64,000 bases of DNA from Salegentibacter flavus. Its GTDB lineage: Bacteria > Bacteroidota > Bacteroidia > Flavobacteriales > Flavobacteriaceae. Of this stretch, positions 9,161-18,056 are shown in pieces. The position numbers were made by a program, and so were the translations under genes. Under the pieces are notes generated by a model. The model was not told the origin of the DNA, made no database searches, and worked only from the letters and a program-made list of their open reading frames with translations. Where the stretch lies: assembly GCF_900115145.1 (NCBI RefSeq), contig NZ_FOVL01000001.1, positions 186,001 to 250,000 on the forward strand, given 5' to 3'. How positions within the stretch are numbered: position 1 is the stretch's first letter; the number at the start of each line of letters is the position of its first letter.

Positions 9161-10038
9161 TTGGCTGAATTTGAATTGTTATTCTGATTCTTTTCTAATG
9201 TACCGTTCATTTTTGTTTGGTCGTACAGGTAAACATCACGTTGAGGATAAGGAATTGTCATGCCGGCTTCTTCCAGTCTTAGTTTTCCTTCTTCGATCAT
9301 ATACCAGTGGAGGTCCCAGAATTTACTGTTTTCAGCAAAATATCTAACCGAAAAGTTTACCGAATCGGCTCCGAGTTCCGCAACAATAATTTGTGGGGCA
9401 GGGTCTTTAAGAACATCTTCCTGTTCTTCAACAAGGTCCCTAAGTACTTGTTTTGCCTTTTTTAAATCATCATCATAAGATATTCCAAAGCTTAAAGTTT
9501 CCCTCCTTGTACCATTGAAACTATAGTTAATAATATTATCGTTACTCAAGTCACCGTTAGGTATTATTGCTCGTTGATTCCCAAAAGTATCCAATTTGGT
9601 ATAAAACAGGTTGATTTCTACCACAGAACCAGAAACCCCCTGTACTTCTATCCAGTCACCAACTTTAAAGGGCTTAAGAATTATGAGCAGTACACCACCA
9701 GCCAGGTTGGAAAGTGATCCCTGCATTGCAAGACCAATCGCTAAACCCGCGGCACCAATAGCAGCTACCAGGGAAGCGCTTTCTACACCCAATTGGGTAA
9801 TCACCAGAACAAAAAGAATTATTCGAAGTCCCCACCGAATGGAATTTAAGGTGAAAATCTCCAATGTTCTATCGTAATCTTTTCTCTGAAATAGTTTATC
9901 TACATATTTAACAATTAGGCTAATTATCCAAAGGCCAATAATTAGCAAAGCAAGTGCACCTAATAAAGTAGGCAGGTAATCAATAAATTTGTCTGCATAT
10001 TCCCTGGCGATGTCGCCCCAATCGTTTAATTTATCCAT
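9157..10038 (-). CDS. Small-conductance mechanosensitive channel, MscS family
   Basis: 293 residues: three N-terminal hydrophobic helices (about 20-42, 66-85, 88-115), the pore-helix region AIGAAGLAIGLAMQGSLSNL rich in Gly and Ala, and the MscS beta domain PFKVGDWIEVQGVSGSV followed by a C-terminal alpha/beta domain. The channel opens with membrane tension to release solutes on hypo-osmotic shock, useful in a marine setting. It is a minimal-size MscS with an Asn-rich tail. It converges with tsaB and runs in the same direction as the DUF255 gene upstream, 66 nt away. Confidence 0.93.
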   Translation of the reverse strand: MDKLNDWGDIAREYADKFIDYLPTLLGALALLIIGLWIISLIVKYVDKLFQRKDYDRTLEIFTLNSIRWGLRIILFVLVITQLGVESASLVAAIGAAGLAIGLAMQGSLSNLAGGVLLIILKPFKVGDWIEVQGVSGSVVEINLFYTKLDTFGNQRAIIPNGDLSNDNIINYSFNGTRRETLSFGISYDDDLKKAKQVLRDLVEEQEDVLKDPAPQIIVAELGADSVNFSVRYFAENSKFWDLHWYMIEEGKLRLEEAGMTIPYPQRDVYLYDQTKMNGTLEKNQNNNSNSAN

Positions 10039-10104
10039 AAATTATTTTTTTACAAAGAGAGTACATTAAATAAAATTTTGGGAAAAATTCCTGTTTAAAT
10101 TTTG

Positions 10105-12150
10105 TTAAAAGTGTTTAATTAAATTCACAGTTTTTTCGACAGATGTTTGTGGCAGGTCACATTTCCCTTCGCTGCAAACATAGATATAATCATTGTTTTC
10201 CTGAAAACGATTTTGCAACAATGGCAATTCACTTTCGCCCGTTGTACCCGTGATAAGGGTGTTGGGTAAGTATTTCTCCTGAAGGTCAAAATTTAGGTTT
10301 TTCGCATTTTCACCCGTGAGAGCAACTTCAAAGAACGGGTGGGTGAAATTCAGCATCAGGTCCAGCCAATTAGAATAGGAGCCCGGGTGAGTTTTAATTT
10401 GTGCTTGAACACTTTTCAGCATTTTCTCTGCGCGGTTTTTATATTCAGTTTTTCCCAATAAAGCTGCGAGTTTAAAAAGATTTTTAGCCATTACCGAATT
10501 GGAAGCCGGGATCACATTATCCATAATTTCCAGGGTGCGGGTAATGAGTTTCCTGTCCTTATTTGAAGTGAAATAGAACATCGGGGATTCCTCGCTAAAA
10601 TCTTCAATGCAAATCTCACACAAATCATCGGCGAGTCTTAACCAGGATTCTTCAAAAGTAATCTCGTGAAGTTTTATAAAGGCTTCTATGGTAAAAGCGT
10701 AATCCTCCAGGTAGCCATTAATGGAACTTTTGCCCTTTTTATAAGAATGGAAAAGTCTACCGTTACCGGCTATTTGTTTGGTCTTTATGAAATCCGCATT
10801 TTTCAGAGCCGTGTCCAGGTAGTTGCGATCTTTAAGAGCTGTATAAGCCTCTAAATAGCCAAAAAGCATAAGGGCATTCCAGGAAGTAAGGGTCTTATCA
10901 TCCAGGGCGGGTTTTTTGCGACCTTCTCTATGTTTTTTGAGTTTCTTCATCCAGGATCTGACTTTCTCCTGAAGTTGTTCTTCGGAAATTTCAAACTCTG
11001 AAGCAATATCAGCTGATTTTTTTGTCCTGATGAGCACATACCTGTCTTTTTCCCATTTTCCGTAATTATTGATATTGAAATATTCCGAAAAGAGTTTAAA
11101 ATCCTCCTCAAGCAGGTTTTTCAGCTCTGCTTTTGTCCAGGTGTAGAACGCGCCTTCTTCCGATTTACCTTTTTCATTCAGGCTGTCTGCATCCAAGGCC
11201 GAGTAAAACGCATAATCGGGCGCGGTTAATTCTTCCTGGATAAACTCCAAAGTTTTTTCAATTACATTTTTGAAAAGATCATTTTGATGGTTTTTATATG
11301 CCTGGCTATAAAGCCTAACCAACTGAGCGTTGTCGTACAACATTTTCTCAAAGTGCGGCACGTGCCAGCGTTCATCTACAGAATACCGGGAAAAACCACC
11401 TCCTACCGGATCATAAATACCGCCCCAAGCCATTTTTTTGAGGGTTTTCTCGGTGAACTTCTGTATTTCTTCGTCTTGCTGCTGAAGGCCATACCTCAGT
11501 AAAAACTCATAATTATTGGGCATCATAAATTTTGGAGCACCCTTGAAACCTCCGTTTTCAAGATCAAATTGAGCTTTCCATTGCTTGAGAATTTCAGGAT
11601 AAAAATCCCTGGAGAAAGGCTGTTCCTCTTGGGGCAGTTCTATGAACTGTAATTTCTGTAATCCTTCTTCCAGTTTTCCGGCGTATTCCAGGAGTTGTTC
11701 AGGTTTTTGTTTGTATAACACTGAAAGCTGGTTGAGAGCATTCATCCATTGTTCCTTTTTGAAATAGGTGCCGCCCCATACCGGACGGCCATCCGGAAGT
11801 GCCACGATGTTCATTGGCCATCCACCGGTGCCTGTCATTACCTGAACGGCATTCATATACACCTGATCGATATCGGGACGTTCTTCCCGGTCTACTTTTA
11901 TGTTTACAAAATCGGCATTCATCACTTCAGCTACTCCGGGATCTTCAAAACTTTCGTGTTCCATAACGTGACACCAATGACAAGCGGAATATCCCACACT
12001 AATTATTAAAAGTTTATTTTCCTTTCTGGCCTTCTCCAGACTTTGGTCATTCCAGGGTTTCCAGTCTACCGGGTTATGTGCATGCTGAAGCAGGTATGGG
12101 CTGGTTTCATTTATGAGATCGTTGGTGTATGTTGGTTTTTTATTTTTCAT
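10105..12150 (-). CDS. Thioredoxin-fold DUF255 protein (YyaL/SPATA20 family)
   Basis: 681 residues. The N-terminal thioredoxin-like domain (about 5-170) starts [21 protein letters not shown] and has the CHWC redox motif at Cys57 and Cys60, followed by [18 protein letters not shown]. The remainder is an alpha/alpha-toroid of the kind found in six-hairpin glycosidases and N-acylglucosamine epimerases. Length and both halves are normal for the family. No signal peptide is seen, so it is probably cytosolic. The biochemical function of the family is not established; thiol redox is implied by the CxxC. Confidence 0.9.
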   Translation of the reverse strand: MKNKKPTYTNDLINETSPYLLQHAHNPVDWKPWNDQSLEKARKENKLLIISVGYSACHWCHVMEHESFEDPGVAEVMNADFVNIKVDREERPDIDQVYMNAVQVMTGTGGWPMNIVALPDGRPVWGGTYFKKEQWMNALNQLSVLYKQKPEQLLEYAGKLEEGLQKLQFIELPQEEQPFSRDFYPEILKQWKAQFDLENGGFKGAPKFMMPNNYEFLLRYGLQQQDEEIQKFTEKTLKKMAWGGIYDPVGGGFSRYSVDERWHVPHFEKMLYDNAQLVRLYSQAYKNHQNDLFKNVIEKTLEFIQEELTAPDYAFYSALDADSLNEKGKSEEGAFYTWTKAELKNLLEEDFKLFSEYFNINNYGKWEKDRYVLIRTKKSADIASEFEISEEQLQEKVRSWMKKLKKHREGRKKPALDDKTLTSWNALMLFGYLEAYTALKDRNYLDTALKNADFIKTKQIAGNGRLFHSYKKGKSSINGYLEDYAFTIEAFIKLHEITFEESWLRLADDLCEICIEDFSEESPMFYFTSNKDRKLITRTLEIMDNVIPASNSVMAKNLFKLAALLGKTEYKNRAEKMLKSVQAQIKTHPGSYSNWLDLMLNFTHPFFEVALTGENAKNLNFDLQEKYLPNTLITGTTGESELPLLQNRFQENNDYIYVCSEGKCDLPQTSVEKTVNLIKHF

Positions 12151-12186
12151 CGTGAATGTTTTTTACGATAGATGTAACAGTCAGAT

Positions 12187-12209
12187 AATTGAATTTTATT
12201 AATTCAATT
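12187..12209. repeat. AT-rich inverted repeat upstream of the DUF255 gene
   Basis: AATTGAATT (12187-12195) and AATTCAATT (12201-12209) are perfect arms around a 5-nt spacer. They lie between the start of the DUF255 gene and its candidate -7 box. They could be a leader hairpin or an operator; low complexity makes chance plausible. Confidence 0.35.
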
Positions 12210-12221
12210 GTTAGAAAGATA

Positions 12222-12229
12222 CAAAATTA
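12222..12229 (-). promoter_or_regulatory. Candidate -7 box for the DUF255 gene (minus strand)
   Basis: On the minus strand the bases read TAATTTTG, a perfect TAnnTTTG. It lies 72 nt from the ATG of the DUF255 gene. No clear TTG is found at the -33 distance. Confidence 0.4.
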
Positions 12230-12350
12230 AAAAGGCTGCAGGAAGTACTTAAAATTGTAAACTTCTATTAATTGAAGTTTTAATAATCTTAAAGAACTAA
12301 AGTTTCCTGAAAAAAAAATCAATTTTGTAGATTGCGTATATTTAGAGCCT

Positions 12351-14615
12351 ATGGAAGACGTGTATATTGTAATGTTGGTCGCATTATTTGCACTTGCGAT
12401 TACAGACCTTGTGGTTGGAGTTAGTAACGATGCTGTTAACTTTTTAAACTCCGCGATAGGTTCAAAAGCGGTTTCCATGCGCACAATTCTAATAGTAGCG
12501 AGCCTTGGGGTCGCGGTAGGCGCTATCTTTTCCAGTGGTCTTATGGAAGTAGCCCGAAAAGGTATTTTTGTGCCAGATCAGTTCTACTTTGAAGAGATCA
12601 TGATCATTTTCATGGCGGTTATGATCACTGACGTTTTGCTTTTGGATTTTTTCAACTCTCTTGGGCTGCCTACTTCTACAACCGTATCTATAGTGTTTGA
12701 GCTTTTAGGTGCAGCTGTTAGTATGGCGCTAATAAAGATCTACATGGATACCGGGGATTACAATCAGCTCACTTCTTATATAAATACATCGAAAGCTACC
12801 GAAATTATCTTAGGAATACTCCTGGCGGTTATTATTGCCTTTATTGTGGGTGCGTTAATTCAGTATATATCCCGGCTAATTTTTTCTTTTCAGTTTGAAA
12901 GAAAAATAAAATATGTGGGTGCGCTCTTTGGTGGAGGTTCCCTTACGGCCATTCTTCATTTTATCCTAATGAAGGGTTTAAAGGGTGTTTCCTTTATTCC
13001 CCAGTATGTTTTAGTCTATCTGAACGATAATACCCTGACAATTATTGGGATAAGCTTTGTTATTTTCACTCTACTTTCCCAGTTCGTAATGAGTATTCTG
13101 AAAATGGATATTCTAAGAGTTGTCATTGTGGTAGGAACCTTTGCACTGGCACTTGCTTTTGCAGGAAATGACCTGGTAAATTTTATTGGTGTTCCTATTG
13201 CGGCCTGGCAATCATTTGAGATTTGGCAATCTGCGTATCAGGCAACCGGAGTTATGCCTTCAGACCTATTGATGACTGAACTCTCCGGAAGTGTTCCCAC
13301 TCCACAACTTCTGCTTGTACTGGCGGGGGGGGTTATGGTGATTACCATCTGGTTTTCCGGGAAGGCCCGCTCTGTGGTAGATACCGGGGTGAATCTCGCA
13401 AGGCAGGGAGATGGATCGGAGCGCTTTGAACCTAATTTCCTTTCCCGTAGTATCGTACGTTATTCGGTGGTTTTTGGAAATGCAATTTCAGTAGTCCTTC
13501 CTTTAAGGTTAAAGAAAAAAATTGAATCTAAATTTGAAAAGTCCACTACTCATGTGAGAAGCAAAAGAGCGAATGCTCCGGCCTTTGATATGGTTCGGGC
13601 TTCGGTAAACCTGGTTGTGGCCAGTATTCTCATCTCCATTGGTACCAGCATGAAGCTTCCGCTCTCTACGACTTATGTAACCTTTATGGTGGCTATGGGT
13701 ACTTCTCTGGCAGATAGGGCCTGGGATCGGGAGAGTGCGGTTTATAGGGTGGCAGGTGTTCTTAATGTAGTGGGAGGTTGGTTTGTTACAGCCCTGGTTG
13801 CTTTTAGTGCTGCAGCACTTTTTGCTGCAATTATATATTTCGGCGGGATGATAGCGCTCGCATTGCTTATCATTCTTGCGGTGGTTTTAGTGGTGAGAAG
13901 TACAATGATTCATTCTAAAAAAACCAAGGAAGAGGAAAATAGGAAACGCTATAATAGAACCGATATCATCACGATCAATGAGATCACTGCCGAAAGTTCA
14001 GAAAACATCTCTAGTGTAATTGGTGGGGTAAATAAAATGTACACCAAAACAGTAGATAACCTGGGCTATCACGATCTTGGTAAGTTAAAGAAGAATAGCA
14101 AGGCGATTAAAAAGCTGGAATCTGAAGTTGATGAACTAAAAGGCAATATTTTCTACTTTATCAAGTCGCTGGATGAGGATTCAGTAGAAGCCAGCAAATT
14201 CTATATTTTAATCCTGGATTATCTTCAGGATATGGTGCAGTCTATTGGTTTCATCACCCGTAATTCTTATAATCATGTAAACAACAACCACAAAAACCTG
14301 AAGTTTAATCAGGTGAGGGATCTCAAAAAGGTCGATGAAAAAATGCAGGTGTTGTTTGACGATATAAAAGATACGTTCGATAATCACGAATTCAGCAATA
14401 TCGAGGAGATTCTTGCCGAAAAGCAACAACTATTGGATTATGTATCAGAGCTAATTCAGAAACAGATCAACCGTATCCGAACTTCTGAAACCAGTCCCAA
14501 GAATACAAAGCTTTATTTCGGATTATTGCTTGAAACAAAGGACCTGATAAGCTCTACGATGAGTTTGCTACAACTGTTTCAGGAGTTCAACATTGAGGCA
14601 AAGAGAACATTTTAA
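12351..14615 (+). CDS. Inorganic phosphate transporter (PiT family) with C-terminal PhoU-like domain
   Basis: 754 residues, much longer than a plain PiT carrier (about 400-500). The transport part has two inverted PiT signatures, VGVSNDAVNFLNSAIGSKAV near residue 22 and LAFAGNDLVNFIGVPIAAW near residue 270, with a further helical block containing LPLSTTYVTFMVAMGTSLADRAW. After about residue 530 the sequence becomes charged and helical (NISSVIGGVNKMYTKTVDNL onward), resembling DUF47/PhoU-type helical bundles that usually sit in a separate gene beside pit. A fused regulatory domain controlling cation-coupled phosphate uptake is inferred. Confidence 0.88.
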   Translation: MEDVYIVMLVALFALAITDLVVGVSNDAVNFLNSAIGSKAVSMRTILIVASLGVAVGAIFSSGLMEVARKGIFVPDQFYFEEIMIIFMAVMITDVLLLDFFNSLGLPTSTTVSIVFELLGAAVSMALIKIYMDTGDYNQLTSYINTSKATEIILGILLAVIIAFIVGALIQYISRLIFSFQFERKIKYVGALFGGGSLTAILHFILMKGLKGVSFIPQYVLVYLNDNTLTIIGISFVIFTLLSQFVMSILKMDILRVVIVVGTFALALAFAGNDLVNFIGVPIAAWQSFEIWQSAYQATGVMPSDLLMTELSGSVPTPQLLLVLAGGVMVITIWFSGKARSVVDTGVNLARQGDGSERFEPNFLSRSIVRYSVVFGNAISVVLPLRLKKKIESKFEKSTTHVRSKRANAPAFDMVRASVNLVVASILISIGTSMKLPLSTTYVTFMVAMGTSLADRAWDRESAVYRVAGVLNVVGGWFVTALVAFSAAALFAAIIYFGGMIALALLIILAVVLVVRSTMIHSKKTKEEENRKRYNRTDIITINEITAESSENISSVIGGVNKMYTKTVDNLGYHDLGKLKKNSKAIKKLESEVDELKGNIFYFIKSLDEDSVEASKFYILILDYLQDMVQSIGFITRNSYNHVNNNHKNLKFNQVRDLKKVDEKMQVLFDDIKDTFDNHEFSNIEEILAEKQQLLDYVSELIQKQINRIRTSETSPKNTKLYFGLLLETKDLISSTMSLLQLFQEFNIEAKRTF

Positions 14616-14622
14616 ATCAATT

Positions 14623-15540
14623 TTAGCCGTTAACTGCTTCTACATAATCTACTTTACCACCAAGCATATCCCGTAACATAGTTTCTATACCGCTTTTAAG
14701 TGTCATTGTAGAAGACGGGCAGCCACTACAGGCTCCCTGAAGAATTACTTTTACGGTTTTGCTTTCGGCGTTGTATGAATCAAAAAGAATATTACCTCCA
14801 TCACTGGCTACTGCCGGTTTAATGTATTCATCCAGGATAGCAACCACTTGTTGTGAAGTGTCGTCCAGGCTGTCGAGATCAAGCTGAGGTTTTGCTATCT
14901 CAGCTTCGGTTCCTGCATTGCTCTGGCCAAGGCTTTCATTTGTTATCACTTCATTTCCATCCTGAATGAAATTACGAATGAATTCCCTTAGCTCCATGGT
15001 TATTTCTTCCCAACCTGCAATATCATACTTCTGAATAGAAACATAATTCTCATCCATAAAGATCTCCTTAACAAATGGGAAATGGAAGAGTTTCTGGGCT
15101 AATTGTGAATTCTTAGCATCATCAATATTCTTGAATTCGGTTGCCTGAAGCACCAGTTTTTTATTGGCGACAAATTTCATTACCGCAGGGTTTGGAGTGC
15201 TTTCAGCATAAACAGTAACCGGGATAGATTTTTTTTCCTCAGTTTCTTCTTCAACCACAAGGCCTCCTTTATTGAGGTAATCCTGGATCTGGCCAGCAAC
15301 TTCTTCCTGCACATCCTTCCAATCCACGATATCATATTTTTCGATCGCGATAAAATTCTGGGCGATGTAAATGGTTTTTACGAAAGGCAAGTAAAATAAT
15401 TGCTGCGCCAAGGGTGAGTCTTTCGCTTCATCTATATTATGAAATTCAAAACTTTTATGCCGGGTAAGAAACTTGTTGGCTTCAAACTTAACGATTCCGG
15501 GTTTGTCTGTTGGATGTATGTCGATAGCAAAATTGCTCAT
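14623..15540 (-). CDS. NifU-family Fe-S scaffold/carrier with duplicated N-terminal Nfu domain
   Basis: 305 residues with three parts. Residues about 5-90 and 106-195 are two copies of the Nfu N-terminal domain (compare PLAQQLFYLPFVKTIYIAQN with QLAQKLFHFPFVKEIFMDEN). Residues about 225-300 form the NifU C-terminal domain with GACSGCPSSTMTLKSGIE, in which Cys271 and Cys274 would ligate the bridging 4Fe-4S cluster. Such proteins pass clusters to apo-enzymes. Most bacterial Nfu proteins have one N-domain or none, so the tandem copy is distinctive. It converges with the phosphate carrier, 7 nt apart. Confidence 0.92.
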   Translation of the reverse strand: MSNFAIDIHPTDKPGIVKFEANKFLTRHKSFEFHNIDEAKDSPLAQQLFYLPFVKTIYIAQNFIAIEKYDIVDWKDVQEEVAGQIQDYLNKGGLVVEEETEEKKSIPVTVYAESTPNPAVMKFVANKKLVLQATEFKNIDDAKNSQLAQKLFHFPFVKEIFMDENYVSIQKYDIAGWEEITMELREFIRNFIQDGNEVITNESLGQSNAGTEAEIAKPQLDLDSLDDTSQQVVAILDEYIKPAVASDGGNILFDSYNAESKTVKVILQGACSGCPSSTMTLKSGIETMLRDMLGGKVDYVEAVNG

Positions 15541-15554
15541 AGTAAAATTTTTGT

Positions 15555-15562
15555 CAAAAGTA
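15555..15562 (-). promoter_or_regulatory. Candidate -7 box for the NifU-family gene (minus strand)
   Basis: The minus strand reads TACTTTTG, a perfect TAnnTTTG, 14 nt upstream of the ATG at 15540. The expected start point leaves a very short leader. No -33 TTG is evident. Confidence 0.4.
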
Positions 15563-15601
15563 ATAAAGAAAACTTAGCTAATCGATATCTTTACTTTTCT
15601 T

Positions 15602-16654
15602 ATGATATTAGTTTTTCGATTAATTTTTTATCTCTCAGAACTTTCGAATTGTGCCAGGCTGAAATTCCCGGGGAAAAATTCTTTTTTAATTTTAGTATTT
15701 TTTGGTATTACTAGTAATGCTCAGGAGGTAATTCCAACCTATTCAGATTATCTGACCGATAACCTCTATTTGTTGCATCCCTCTATGGCAGGAGCTGCTA
15801 ATTCCAACCAAATAAGGCTTACTGCAAGACAGCAATGGTTTGACGTAGATAATGCACCTAATTTACAAACCCTTGCAGTAAATGCACGCACAGGAGAGCG
15901 TGTGGGGCTGGGAGGGATACTTTTTAATGACCAGAACGGAAATTTCTCTAAAACCGGGGCCTACGCTACTTTTGCCTACCATCTTATGTTTTCCCGTAGT
16001 GAATTTGACCTGAACCAGCTTTCGTTTGGGGTGAGTGCTGGAGTCATTCAGCATAGGTTGGATCAAAGCGGATTCACAGAATATGATCCTATTATTGGAG
16101 GCAATGACCAGGCCGATATCTACGGAAATATGGACCTTGGGCTTTCATATTATTACCTGAATTTCTATGTTCACCTGGCTGCTAAAAATATACTATCGGT
16201 TAGAAGGGAATTATTTTATTCTGATGCTGTTCCCAGCAATCAACGGAAGTATCTCGTTTCAACGGGTTATGTTTTTGAGGTAGAAGGTCCCTGGAGCTAT
16301 GAGCCTTCCTTACTCTTTCAGCTGCGCGAACAAACCGCTGAAAAAAATATAGATGTTAATATGAAAGTTTATCACGAAGTTGATTTTGGCCAGGTTTGGG
16401 GTGGGATATCCTATCGAAACAGCTTTGAAGGTGCCGAGTATACCAGCGATGGACAGGAGGTTAAAAATCAGCAATTGCGATATCTAACGCCTTTTGTTGG
16501 GGTGGATTATAAACGTTTTATGTTTGGCTACACCTATACCCATCAGTTTAATTCAATGGTTTTAAGTAATAACGGATTCCATCAGCTTACCCTGGGATAC
16601 GATTTCGGGGAGAGCCGGGGACGTTACGATTGTAAGTGTCCTGCGGTTAACTAA
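15602..16654 (+). CDS. PorP/SprF family type IX secretion-associated outer membrane protein (orphan copy)
   Basis: 350 residues in the longest reading. After the signal region (cleavage probably after SNAQ, near residue 41) comes VIPTYSDYLTDNLYLLHPSMAGA, the PorP/SprF opening, followed by an alternating beta-barrel pattern and the closing FHQLTLGYDFG. These proteins are integral outer-membrane partners of type IX secretion or of particular cargoes. The N-terminus is doubtful: from ATG 15602 the signal peptide would be unusually long, and the true start may be a non-ATG codon downstream, such as CTG near 15659. No cargo gene or OmpA partner lies beside it. Confidence 0.82.
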   Translation: MILVFRLIFYLSELSNCARLKFPGKNSFLILVFFGITSNAQEVIPTYSDYLTDNLYLLHPSMAGAANSNQIRLTARQQWFDVDNAPNLQTLAVNARTGERVGLGGILFNDQNGNFSKTGAYATFAYHLMFSRSEFDLNQLSFGVSAGVIQHRLDQSGFTEYDPIIGGNDQADIYGNMDLGLSYYYLNFYVHLAAKNILSVRRELFYSDAVPSNQRKYLVSTGYVFEVEGPWSYEPSLLFQLREQTAEKNIDVNMKVYHEVDFGQVWGGISYRNSFEGAEYTSDGQEVKNQQLRYLTPFVGVDYKRFMFGYTYTHQFNSMVLSNNGFHQLTLGYDFGESRGRYDCKCPAVN

Positions 16655-17442
16655 AAGTCCAGGTGGGAAACCTTGAAATTATTTTCTTCAGCATTTATGA
16701 GCGAGGCCAGAACTTCAGGATTTGTGTTGCTGAAAAACTCGGGGATTGGGTTTATTCCTTCTGGCGCGAGCAGATCGTTTTCAGTTAAAACTACTTTTGT
16801 ATGCCTTGCCACTGCTTCTCCCGAATCTATTACCTGCACATCTTCGGGAAGAATTTCCTTTAGCACAGGCACTAAATAAGGATAATGGCTGCATCCCAAT
16901 ACCAGATAGTCTATGGAATGTTCCAACATAGGTTTTAAAAGATTTCTAAGCAGGTTTTTGGTTTGATTAGAATTTCTCTTTCCGCTTTCTATTAATTCTA
17001 CGAGTCCGTGACCTTCTACCTCAAAAATATGAATGTCTTTTGAATACAATTCGGAGGCCTGATGGAATAATTCACTTGTAAGAGTGCCTTGGGTGGCAAG
17101 AATTCCTATCGCTTTTGTTTTCGAATGAAGTGCCGCAGGTTTAATAGCGGGTTCAATTCCTATAAACGGAACATTGTAATTGCTCCTTAAAACTTTAATG
17201 GCATTGGTAGTTGCCGTATTACAGGCCACAACAATTGTTTTGGCTCCCATTTGCAGGAGTTTCTCAGTATTCTTCCTGCTGAGGTTTATAATTTCTCCGA
17301 TAGGTTTTTTCCCGTATGGTGCATTTTTGCTATCGGCCAGGTAGATGGTTTTTTCAAAGGGAAGAAGTTCGTGTATTTCTTTCCAGATGGAAGTACCGCC
17401 TACACCCGAATCAAAAATACCAATAGGTTGGGTTGAACTCAT
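16651..17442 (-). CDS. murI: Glutamate racemase
   Basis: 263 residues with the racemase signatures IGIFDSGVGG near the start, VVACNTATTN (catalytic Cys74) and LVLGCSHYPYL (catalytic Cys184). MurI converts L-glutamate to D-glutamate for peptidoglycan. The two-cysteine mechanism and length agree with an intact enzyme. It is the last gene of the minus-strand envelope block, separated from the ompH gene by a strong stem-loop, and its 3' end overlaps the convergent PorP gene by 4 nt. Confidence 0.95.
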   Translation of the reverse strand: MSSTQPIGIFDSGVGGTSIWKEIHELLPFEKTIYLADSKNAPYGKKPIGEIINLSRKNTEKLLQMGAKTIVVACNTATTNAIKVLRSNYNVPFIGIEPAIKPAALHSKTKAIGILATQGTLTSELFHQASELYSKDIHIFEVEGHGLVELIESGKRNSNQTKNLLRNLLKPMLEHSIDYLVLGCSHYPYLVPVLKEILPEDVQVIDSGEAVARHTKVVLTENDLLAPEGINPIPEFFSNTNPEVLASLINAEENNFKVSHLDF

Positions 17443-17454
17443 AGATACAAAAAT

Positions 17455-17485
17455 AAAAACTGCGCCTCATTCAGGCGCAGTTTTT
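17455..17485 (-). terminator. Rho-independent terminator between ompH and murI
   Basis: A perfect 13-bp stem (17455-17467 with 17473-17485) around a 5-nt loop, with GC-rich core CTGCGCCT and T-runs on both strands. It should stop transcripts leaving the ompH gene on the minus strand, so murI needs read-through or its own promoter. It is symmetrical and could also act on the plus strand. Confidence 0.85.
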
Positions 17486-17505
17486 ATTTATTATTTGAAA
17501 AGGAA

Positions 17506-18015
17506 TTACATTCCTAGTTCTTTCTTTACATCGGCCATAAGGTCTTTCCCGTCTGCAAGGATTACTCCGGTACCGGTAGTAGAGTCAAGTACATAATCGT
17601 AACCCTGAGCTCTTGCTACTTTCTGAATAGCTTCACGGGCCTTCTCGATTACAGGACGAATAAGATCATTCTCTTTTTTCTGAAGATCCTGTCTTGCTTT
17701 CTGGCTATGCTCCTGGATTCTTCTTTCAGTTGCCTGAAGTTCAGTAGCACGTTTTGCATTTTCTTCTTCTGTTTGGGTTTCAGCTTCAGACTGGTAACGC
17801 TGCATAGTATTTTGTGCTTCGGTTAACATGTCTTTGATCTCGGCGTCATATGTCTTTTCCAGCTTCTGTAATTGGTCCATGGCATTTTTATACTCAGGCA
17901 TAGACTCAACTAGTTCCTGGGTAGCGATATGAGCCACTTTGGATTGAGCATTGGTAAAAGCGGTAGCACCAAGGGTTAAAGCTAAAGCTATAAAAAGTGT
18001 TTTGAATTGTTTCAT
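17506..18015 (-). CDS. OmpH/Skp family periplasmic chaperone (shorter copy)
   Basis: 169 residues: signal peptide (about 1-23, ending TNAQ), then SKVAHIATQELVESMPEYKNA, the OmpH/Skp opening, a long charged helical hairpin (about 45-130) and the C-terminal KVARAQGYDYVLDSTTGTGV. Skp-type trimers hold unfolded outer-membrane proteins in their helical tentacles before delivery to BamA. Length is standard. It is 41 nt downstream of a second, longer paralogue and belongs to the bamA operon. Confidence 0.93.
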   Translation of the reverse strand: MKQFKTLFIALALTLGATAFTNAQSKVAHIATQELVESMPEYKNAMDQLQKLEKTYDAEIKDMLTEAQNTMQRYQSEAETQTEEENAKRATELQATERRIQEHSQKARQDLQKKENDLIRPVIEKAREAIQKVARAQGYDYVLDSTTGTGVILADGKDLMADVKKELGM

Positions 18016-18056
18016 TTTAAAGTGAGATTAATTGTTAAGTTAAAGGTTAAATTTAT

